Shown piece after piece: positions 1 through 4,789 of a DNA stretch of 6,048 bases (positions within the stretch are counted from its first letter, which is position 1; each line of letters opens with the position of its first letter). The notes under the pieces were generated by a model, which worked only from the letters and a program-made list of their open reading frames with translations, made no database searches and was not told where the DNA came from. Where the stretch lies: positions 1 to 6,048 of the forward strand of contig JBCAZE010000177.1 in NCBI GenBank assembly GCA_039700805.1, in the 5' to 3' direction. The stretch comes from CALBPI01 sp039700805 (GTDB taxonomy: Bacteria; Pseudomonadota; Gammaproteobacteria; Steroidobacterales; Woeseiaceae). A program made the position numbers and the translations under genes.

Positions 1-400
1 CAAGACGGAAACGATTGCCGGCGAGCGCACCGATCTTGAGCTTCCGATGGTGCGCTGCGACTTCCAGCAATGTGACACCCTCTGCCTCAAAACTCGACCA
101 ATCGATCGAACGACCGGGCCTATGTACGCTGAACCATTGGATCGTCAATGCCTGCCGGTCCTTGAGCCCCGCATAACTCACATCGCGACGTGAACACTCG
201 GCGAAAGCAGCAAGTTGTGCCGCTACCCACTGTGTATTAGCACCCCGCTTTTGGATCAACAGCACATCATGCTCACCGCTGCCAGAGGGTTGCCATGAGG
301 GAATTTCATAAACTTGAAAGTCTTCAGGGGTCGCGCGCAATGTCGCGACACCAAGCGCCGGACCGGCTGCCGCCGGTGCAGGCCAGTACGATCTACTCAC
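1..400 (-). CDS. truD: TruD, tRNA pseudouridine(13) synthase (N-terminal part; 3' end beyond window)
   Basis: TruD isomerises uridine 13 in the D-loop of tRNA (tRNA-Glu in E. coli) to pseudouridine in the cytoplasm. The minus strand from a GTG at 400 stays open to the left edge, giving 133 codons of a family that is usually about 340-370 residues. Visible marks are ATPEDF at residues 24-28, matching the conserved Asn-Pro-Glu-Asp-Phe (E. coli Phe27), YAGLKDR at 76-82 with the presumed catalytic Asp81 (E. coli Asp80), QWFS at 88-91, and HHRKLKIGALAGNRF at 117-131. The start overlaps the ftsB stop as GTGA. I see no Shine-Dalgarno sequence before it, so translation is probably coupled to ftsB. 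The pseudouridine synthase core and the TruD insertion domain lie outside the window. Identity comes from these motifs. The position directly after ftsB is unusual, because ispD and ispF often intervene. Confidence 0.93.
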   Translation of the reverse strand, partial: MSRSYWPAPAAAGPALGVATLRATPEDFQVYEIPSWQPSGSGEHDVLLIQKRGANTQWVAAQLAAFAECSRRDVSYAGLKDRQALTIQWFSVHRPGRSIDWSSFEAEGVTLLEVAAHHRKLKIGALAGNRFRL

Positions 401-717
401 GGTACGTTGGTGACTTCGATGATCTGGTAGAAAGACTCATTCTCGCCGATCATGCCGAGCTCTGAGCGAGCCCTCTCTTCGGCGGCCTCAAGGCCATGCT
501 TGAGATTTCGAACTTCACCAGCGAGCGTTTCGTTACGTTGCTGTAGCGAATCGATTTCTGCTCGGGTGTCCATGACGACTGCCCGTAACTGTCGCGTTTT
601 CCGCAGCCCGTCCGACGACATCAATAAGTCAGCGCTGGCGAGCACCAGCAGCGCCACCACGATGACGAACGCAAAGCCCGATGACGGCCCGGTTGTCTGG
701 CTTTGCTGCTTACTCAC
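397..717 (-). CDS. ftsB: FtsB, septum-site divisome protein
   Basis: FtsB is a small bitopic inner-membrane protein. With FtsL and FtsQ it forms the divisome complex that activates the FtsWI septal peptidoglycan synthase. The 106-residue product has a polar cytoplasmic start (1-14), one transmembrane segment (about 15-33, rich in Ala, Val and Leu), and a periplasmic coiled coil (about 38-75). It then carries the family block GLEAAEERARSELGMI (75-90) and FYQIIE (96-101). E. coli FtsB is 103 residues. This protein has about 10 extra residues before the membrane segment and a shorter C-terminal tail. Glu68 aligns with E. coli Glu56 in the RN-x-x-L-x-x-E region. The start is a GTG at 717, with a GAGG-type ribosome binding site about 13 bases upstream. 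It begins 30 bases after eno and its stop overlaps truD, so it should be cotranscribed with both. Confidence 0.93.
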   Translation of the reverse strand: MSKQQSQTTGPSSGFAFVIVVALLVLASADLLMSSDGLRKTRQLRAVVMDTRAEIDSLQQRNETLAGEVRNLKHGLEAAEERARSELGMIGENESFYQIIEVTNVP

Positions 718-742
718 GCTCTGATCTCGCCCTCGGTGATCC

Positions 743-756
743 CGCCGCTAGCGGCG
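743..756. repeat. 14-base perfect GC palindrome across the eno stop codon
   Basis: The bases CGCCGCTAGCGGCG read identically on both strands, and the eno TAG stop (748-750) lies at the centre. In the mRNA this could form a 5-bp GC stem with a CUAG tetraloop between eno and ftsB. No T-run follows, so it does not look like an intrinsic terminator. A role in mRNA stability or in separating eno from ftsB expression is possible but unsupported, and chance in GC-rich DNA is a fair alternative. Confidence 0.4.
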
Positions 757-2040
757 CCCGATGCCTGCCGGAAATGCCGACAAACCCGGGAAAGTTGCCT
801 TGTCCCCAAGCAACTCTTCAATTCTTAATAGCTGATTATACTTTGAAATTCGATCGGAACGCGACAATGAACCCGTTTTGATCTGTGTGGCACGCGTACC
901 GACTGCAATATCGGCGATGGTCGCGTCGGCGGTTTCCCCCGAACGATGAGACACGACGGCGGTGTAGCCCCCGTCAATCGCCATATCGATCGCTGCCAAT
1001 GTCTCGGTCAAGGTTCCAATCTGGTTAGGCTTGATCAAGATCGAGTTCGCGATATTCTCGTCCAAGCCGCGCTTTAGGATACCTGTATTGGTCACGAACA
1101 AATCGTCTCCGACCAATTGCACGCGGTCGCCGAGTCTCGATGTCAATGCAGCCCACCCAGCCCAATCGGATTCATCCATGCCATCTTCGATGCTAATAAT
1201 CGGGAACTCATCGCACAGCCCAGCGAGATAGTCAGCGAAACCATCCGCATCGAATTCTCGGCCTTCGGAACTCAACGAATAAACACCGTCCGAGTAAAAC
1301 TCAGAGCTCGCCACATCAAGACCCAACAAGATGTCTTCGCCGGGACGGTATCCCGCCGCCTCGATGGCTTGCATGATGGTCTCGAGTGCACTGCGATTCG
1401 ATGGCAAGTTGGGCGCGAATCCGCCTTCGTCACCGACTGCCGTATTCATTCCCATGCCAGACAGAACTTTCTTTAACGAATGAAAGACCTCCGTGCCGTA
1501 TCGCAGCGACTCACTGAAACTCGCCGCACCGACCGGCAGAATCATGAACTCTTGGATATCGACACTGTTGTCTGCGTGCGCGCCACCATTAATGATATTC
1601 ATCATTGGCAATGGCATTCCCGTGTCATCGCCTAGCGTGGCAAACAATGGCAGCTGTTTACTAATCGCAAACGCCTTCGCCGATGCCAGTGAAACCGCAA
1701 GCGTCGCATTCGCACCTAACCGTGATTTGTTGTCAGTGCCATCAAGATCAATCATGGCCTGATCTAGGGACGACTGATCCGCCGCATCCTTTCCGACCAA
1801 CGACTCCCTCAGCTCACCATTGACGTTCGCAATCGCCTTTTGCACACCTTTGCCTAGGTAACGGCCCGCATCGCCGTCACGCAGTTCAACGGCTTCCCGT
1901 GATCCCGTTGACGCGCCAGATGGCACACCAGCACGGCCAAAACTGCCATCGGTCAACCAAACATCGGCCTCGACTGTCGGGTTGCCGCGCGAATCAAGAA
2001 TTTCACGCCCTACGATCCATTTAATAGTTGTGTTTTCCAT
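748..2040 (-). CDS. eno: Enolase (phosphopyruvate hydratase)
   Basis: Enolase interconverts 2-phosphoglycerate and phosphoenolpyruvate in glycolysis and gluconeogenesis. In many gammaproteobacteria it is also a component of the RNA degradosome, which cannot be judged from this sequence. The protein has 430 residues (E. coli 432). It shows the N-terminal GREILDSRGNPTVEA (11-25), the catalytic-loop PSGASTG (40-46), GGAHAD (152-157), QEF with Glu164, GDEGG with proton-donor Glu205, metal ligands Asp242, Glu285 and Asp312, catalytic-base Lys337 in ILIKPNQIGT, SHRSGET (364-370), and Lys388. All key residues are present. The frame is open a further 28 codons upstream into kdsA. I place the start at the ATG at 2040 because the family begins a few residues before GREI and because a GGGGA ribosome binding site sits 10 bases upstream. 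It follows kdsA by 19 bases. Confidence 0.98.
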   Translation of the reverse strand: MENTTIKWIVGREILDSRGNPTVEADVWLTDGSFGRAGVPSGASTGSREAVELRDGDAGRYLGKGVQKAIANVNGELRESLVGKDAADQSSLDQAMIDLDGTDNKSRLGANATLAVSLASAKAFAISKQLPLFATLGDDTGMPLPMMNIINGGAHADNSVDIQEFMILPVGAASFSESLRYGTEVFHSLKKVLSGMGMNTAVGDEGGFAPNLPSNRSALETIMQAIEAAGYRPGEDILLGLDVASSEFYSDGVYSLSSEGREFDADGFADYLAGLCDEFPIISIEDGMDESDWAGWAALTSRLGDRVQLVGDDLFVTNTGILKRGLDENIANSILIKPNQIGTLTETLAAIDMAIDGGYTAVVSHRSGETADATIADIAVGTRATQIKTGSLSRSDRISKYNQLLRIEELLGDKATFPGLSAFPAGIGRR

Positions 2041-2050
2041 CGACGTTTTG

Positions 2051-2055
2051 TCCCC
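2051..2055 (-). promoter_or_regulatory. Ribosome binding site of eno
   Basis: GGGGA on the minus strand lies 10 bases before the ATG at 2040, inside the 19-base kdsA-eno gap. It supports that ATG over the longer open frame that begins at 2124 within kdsA. Confidence 0.6.
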
Positions 2056-2059
2056 AAAA

Positions 2060-2917
2060 TTAGCTTGGTTCACCAAGACCGAATGCCGACTCTGCAAATG
2101 ATTCGGATTTGACGGTCTCATCAATTCTTTTCAATGTTCTTAACAACGCGTGCATGTTGTCGAGCGGCCAGGCGTTAGGCCCATCGGACAACGCCTTGGA
2201 GGGATCCGGATGGGTCTCCATGAACACGCCGGCAATCCCGACTGCCATGGCAGCACGCGCCAATACCGGTACAAACTCCCGTTGACCACCGGATGAGGTG
2301 CCCTTTCCGCCCGGCAGCTGAACTGAGTGGGTTGCGTCGAACACGACAGGCGCACCGCTTTCGCGCATCACGGCCAAAGACCGCATATCGGATATCAAAT
2401 TGTTGTAGCCAAAGCTGAAACCGCGCTCGCATACCATGATCTTGTCGTTGCCGGTGGAACGCGCCTTCTCGACAACATTGGCCATCTCCCACGGAGAAAG
2501 AAACTGCCCCTTCTTGATATTGACAGCGATACCCTGGCTCGCGACATTCACAATGAAGTTGGTCTGGCGGCATAAGAAAGCAGGCGTCTGCATAACATCG
2601 ACGACACTGGCTACTTCTGCAAAGGGCGTGTCTTCGTGCACATCCGTCAAAATCGGTAATCCAAGCTCTTTCTTTACTTTCGACAAGATTTCGAGGCCTG
2701 CATCAAGACCTGGGCCCCGGAAGCTCGAGACTGAACTGCGATTCGCCTTGTCAAAAGAAGACTTGTAAATTAAACCGATGCCGAGCTCATCGGTCATCTC
2801 TTTTAGACGACCCGCCGTCTCCATGGTGATCGCTTCGCTTTCGACAACGCAATTGCCGGCGATCAGAAAAAATGGCTGATCCAAGCCAACAGAAATATTG
2901 CCGATATCGATGTTCAT
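2060..2917 (-). CDS. kdsA: 3-deoxy-D-manno-octulosonate-8-phosphate (Kdo8P) synthase, metal-dependent type
   Basis: KdsA condenses PEP with D-arabinose-5-phosphate to give Kdo-8-phosphate, a cytoplasmic step toward the Kdo of lipid A/LPS. The 285-residue protein shows IAGNCVVES (19-27), KSSFDKANRSS (52-62), SFRGPGL (65-71), TDVHE (91-95), PAFLCRQT (112-119), KKGQFLSPWE (135-144), ERGFSFGYNNL (164-174), DATHSVQLPGG (194-204) and METHPDPSKALSD (233-245). Cys23, His197, Glu234 and Asp245 match the metal ligands of the class II enzyme (Aquifex Cys11, His185, Glu222, Asp233). I therefore infer a divalent-metal-dependent enzyme rather than the E. coli metal-free type, which has Asn in place of the Cys. 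Asn22 beside that Cys is less common than Pro. The ATG start overlaps the pyrG stop (ATGA), with an AAGG ribosome binding site 7 bases upstream inside pyrG, so coupling to pyrG is likely. Confidence 0.97.
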   Translation of the reverse strand: MNIDIGNISVGLDQPFFLIAGNCVVESEAITMETAGRLKEMTDELGIGLIYKSSFDKANRSSVSSFRGPGLDAGLEILSKVKKELGLPILTDVHEDTPFAEVASVVDVMQTPAFLCRQTNFIVNVASQGIAVNIKKGQFLSPWEMANVVEKARSTGNDKIMVCERGFSFGYNNLISDMRSLAVMRESGAPVVFDATHSVQLPGGKGTSSGGQREFVPVLARAAMAVGIAGVFMETHPDPSKALSDGPNAWPLDNMHALLRTLKRIDETVKSESFAESAFGLGEPS

Positions 2918-4566
2918 GCGCTGGCCTTACTGGATGCAGGCGATTCACCCGCCGCGTAGGTACGAGCGGCATCGACGAACCCGGAAAACAATGGATGGCC
3001 ATCTCTTGGGTTAGACGTGAATTCAGGGTGGAACTGACTGGCGACAAACCAAGGATGGTCGGGCAACTCGATCATCTCAACGAGGTTATCCGAGGACAAA
3101 CCACTGAACTTCAGCCCCGCCTTATCCAGGCGTTCACGATAATTGTTATTGACCTCATAGCGATGACGATGACGCTCACGAATCTCTTCACTACCGTAAA
3201 TTGCGCGCACAGAGGATCCGTCTTCTAAATGGATTGTCTGACCACCGAGTCGCATCGTACCGCCCATGTCCGACGATTCGCTACGGAGCTCTGTGACACC
3301 GTCCGCTGTTTGCCATTCGGTGATCAGCGCAATCACAGGATGCGGCGTCTTGCGATCAAACTCAGTACTCTGAGCGCCGTCGAGTCCAGCGACATGGCGC
3401 GCGTATTCGATCACGGCAACTTGCATTCCGAGACAAATACCGAGATATGGCACACCGTTCTCGCGTGCATATCGCACCGCGGCAATCTTACCTTCGATAC
3501 CTCGATCACCGAATCCGCCGGGGACAAGAATCGCATCGAACTGGCGCAATTGATTGACACCGTTCGTTTCGACGTCTTGCGACTCGACATAGTGAATATT
3601 GACGCGCGTACGCGTGTGGATACCCGCGTGCAGCAATGCTTCCGCGAGTGAGATATATGAGTCGCGGAAATCAACATACTTGCCAACCATCGCGATATTC
3701 ACTTCTGCCTCCGGGTTGATCTTGGCATCAACCACACGCTGCCAAGCTGACAGATCAGCTTTCGGCACATCCAGTCTCAACTGACGGCAAATAATTTCAT
3801 CAAAGCCTTGCTCGTGGAGCACCAGCGGAATCTTGTATAGGTCATCGATGTCGTACGCTGAGATGACGGCTTTCTCTTGAACGTTGGTGAACAGCGCGAT
3901 CTTGCGACGCTGCTCTTCGGGCAACGGCAACTCCGAACGGCAGACAAGGATATCGGGCTGAATACCGATCGATCGCAGTTCTTTCACCGAGTGCTGCGTC
4001 GGCTTTGTTTTGATTTCAGCGGATGTGGCGATGTAAGGCACCAACGTCAAGTGCACAAACGCAACGCGTTCACGCCCGAGCTCCACGCCCATTTGGCGAA
4101 TCGCTTCCAAGAAAGGCAACGACTCGATATCACCAACCGTGCCGCCGATCTCAACAAAACAGACATCCGCATCGCCAGCACCGCGCCGAATGGACTCCTT
4201 CATCTCGTCGGTCACGTGCGGAATGACTTGCACGGTGGCCCCTAGATAATCGCCACGACGCTCCCTAGCGATGACCGACTCGTAAATCTTGCCGGTGGTG
4301 AAATTGCTGTGCCGACCCGTCGTGATCCGAACAAAGCGCTCATAGTGCCCAAGGTCCAAATCCGTCTCGGTTCCATCGTCAGTAACGAAAACTTCGCCAT
4401 GCTGGAAGGGACTCATGGTTCCGGGATCGACATTGATGTAAGGATCGAGCTTCATCATGCTGATCGAGACGCCTCGCGACTCGAGGATCGCGGCCAGGCA
4501 AGCGGACGTTATGCCCTTGCCAAGAGACGACACGACGCCGCCGGTGATGAATACGTAAGAAGTCAT
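2914..4566 (-). CDS. pyrG: CTP synthase (UTP:glutamine amidoligase)
   Basis: PyrG makes CTP from UTP, ATP and glutamine, the last step of de novo pyrimidine nucleotide synthesis. Its 550 residues (E. coli 545) carry an N-terminal synthetase domain (about 1-265) and a C-terminal class I glutamine amidotransferase domain (about 290-540). The synthetase half has the P-loop GGVVSSLGKG (9-18, Lys17), DPYINVDPGTMSPFQHGEVF (41-60), Asp71, and Glu139 in EIGGTVGDIES. The amidotransferase half has the nucleophile Cys378 in GICLGMQ and His513/Glu515 in HPEF, so the catalytic triad is complete. The last 12 or so residues are an Ala/Ser-rich tail. I chose the ATG at 4566 because the family starts one to three residues before YVFITGG and AGGCGG lies 8 bases upstream. 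The frame extends 21 codons further into the leader but without family similarity. It heads the pyrG-kdsA-eno-ftsB-truD run. Confidence 0.98.
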   Translation of the reverse strand: MTSYVFITGGVVSSLGKGITSACLAAILESRGVSISMMKLDPYINVDPGTMSPFQHGEVFVTDDGTETDLDLGHYERFVRITTGRHSNFTTGKIYESVIARERRGDYLGATVQVIPHVTDEMKESIRRGAGDADVCFVEIGGTVGDIESLPFLEAIRQMGVELGRERVAFVHLTLVPYIATSAEIKTKPTQHSVKELRSIGIQPDILVCRSELPLPEEQRRKIALFTNVQEKAVISAYDIDDLYKIPLVLHEQGFDEIICRQLRLDVPKADLSAWQRVVDAKINPEAEVNIAMVGKYVDFRDSYISLAEALLHAGIHTRTRVNIHYVESQDVETNGVNQLRQFDAILVPGGFGDRGIEGKIAAVRYARENGVPYLGICLGMQVAVIEYARHVAGLDGAQSTEFDRKTPHPVIALITEWQTADGVTELRSESSDMGGTMRLGGQTIHLEDGSSVRAIYGSEEIRERHRHRYEVNNNYRERLDKAGLKFSGLSSDNLVEMIELPDHPWFVASQFHPEFTSNPRDGHPLFSGFVDAARTYAAGESPASSKASA

Positions 4567-4574
4567 AAAACACG

Positions 4575-4580
4575 CCGCCT
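4575..4580 (-). promoter_or_regulatory. Ribosome binding site of pyrG
   Basis: AGGCGG on the minus strand sits 8 bases before the ATG at 4566. It supports this start over the TTG at 4629 that opens the longest frame. Confidence 0.6.
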
Positions 4581-4620
4581 GGGAGCCATTCTGGTGCCAT
4601 CCGAAACCACATCGGAAGGT

Positions 4621-4714
4621 CAAAAACAAAAGGGCCGGAGTAAAGATTCGCGTTGCGATTCGGTGCGCATTACATGATGCGGTACCGGTTGCTCCAAGCC
4701 TTTACTCCGGCCCT
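4621..4714 (-). terminator. Terminator-like hairpin in the pyrG leader (15-bp perfect stem plus U-tract)
   Basis: On the minus strand the 5' arm AGGGCCGGAGTAAAG (4714-4700) is perfectly complementary to CTTTACTCCGGCCCT (4645-4631). The second arm is followed at once by TTTGTTTTTG (4630-4621). The base of the stem, next to the U-tract, is GC-rich, as in intrinsic terminators. The opposite strand has no T-run after the repeat, so the element acts in the direction of pyrG. The 54 enclosed bases are long for a simple terminator loop. They can form at least two further helices: CGGT/ACCG (4687-4684 with 4664-4661) extended by CGCAT/ATGCG (4681-4677 with 4670-4666), and TCGC/GCGA (4658-4655 with 4651-4648). 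It lies 54 bases before the pyrG start. It could be an attenuator for pyrG, the end of a small RNA, or the tilS terminator. The structure is seen in the sequence; the function is inferred. Confidence 0.75.
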
Positions 4715-4731
4715 CGAGACATACAAATCAT
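4702..4731 (-). other. Possible 9-codon leader ORF ending inside the terminator stem
   Basis: ATG at 4731 opens a short frame encoding MICMSRGPE, with its TAA stop (4704-4702) inside the 5' arm of the 15-bp stem. A ribosome finishing this frame would cover that arm and could prevent the terminator from folding. Against it, no Shine-Dalgarno sequence precedes the ATG, and the codons show no run of one amino acid that would suggest classical attenuation. It may be chance. Confidence 0.15.
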
Positions 4732-4750
4732 GTCGTAGGAACGGGGGGAA

Positions 4751-4779
4751 AAGATAACAGATGCGCCGCTTTCCAGCAA
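4751..4779 (-). promoter_or_regulatory. Candidate sigma-70 promoter for the pyrG leader and operon
   Basis: The minus strand reads TTGCTG (4779-4774), a 17-base spacer, then TATCTT (4756-4751). A TG one base before the -10 hexamer (4759-4758) makes an extended -10. The -35 matches the consensus at three positions and the -10 at four. The expected start falls at the end of a six-C run and the following G (4748-4742). It begins 11 bases after the tilS stop, as expected for an independent promoter for pyrG and the genes after it. Confidence 0.5.
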
Positions 4780-4789
4780 TGCGATTAGA

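Larger units (their letters stand above)
4621..4744 (-). ncRNA. Candidate structured leader RNA or small RNA upstream of pyrG
   Basis: If transcription starts about 7-9 bases after the -10 box at 4756-4751, a leader of about 120 bases would run to the U-tract at 4621. Its parts in order are a C-rich start, a small hairpin GACAT/ATGTC (4734-4730 with 4722-4718), the 15-bp closing stem with internal helices, and the U-tract. I do not recognise it as a known RNA family. Because it lies between a promoter and pyrG, a cis-acting CTP- or pyrimidine-responsive attenuator is the simplest reading. A free-standing small RNA is the alternative. The 5' end is a prediction, not observed. Confidence 0.45.

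Noticed and set aside
2041..2124. N-terminal extension of eno by 28 codons.
   Set aside because: It overlaps kdsA, has no similarity to the enolase N-terminus, and the ATG at 2040 has a suitable ribosome binding site and the family length.
4600..4626. TTGACC (4626-4621 region) as the -35 box of a second pyrG promoter below the terminator.
   Set aside because: No acceptable -10 hexamer lies 16-18 bases further on. The best AT-rich match, CAGAAT, is about 24 bases away.
4567..4629. N-terminal extension of pyrG by 21 codons from a TTG in the U-tract.
   Set aside because: CTP synthases begin just before the YVFITGG motif, and the ATG at 4566 has its own ribosome binding site.
4620..4670. A 16-codon frame from the ATG at 4670 that ends in the U-tract.
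   Set aside because: It has no ribosome binding site, it would run across the terminator stem, and the encoded peptide has no recognisable feature.
4646..4699. The segment inside the large stem has faint tRNA features: a GGAGCAACCGGTA stretch like a D-loop and a loop containing CAT, next to tilS whose substrate has a CAU anticodon.
   Set aside because: There is no D-stem complement, the central loop has six bases with poor anticodon-arm geometry, no T-loop sequence is present, the outer stem is 15 bp instead of 7, and there is no CCA end. The likeness is probably chance.
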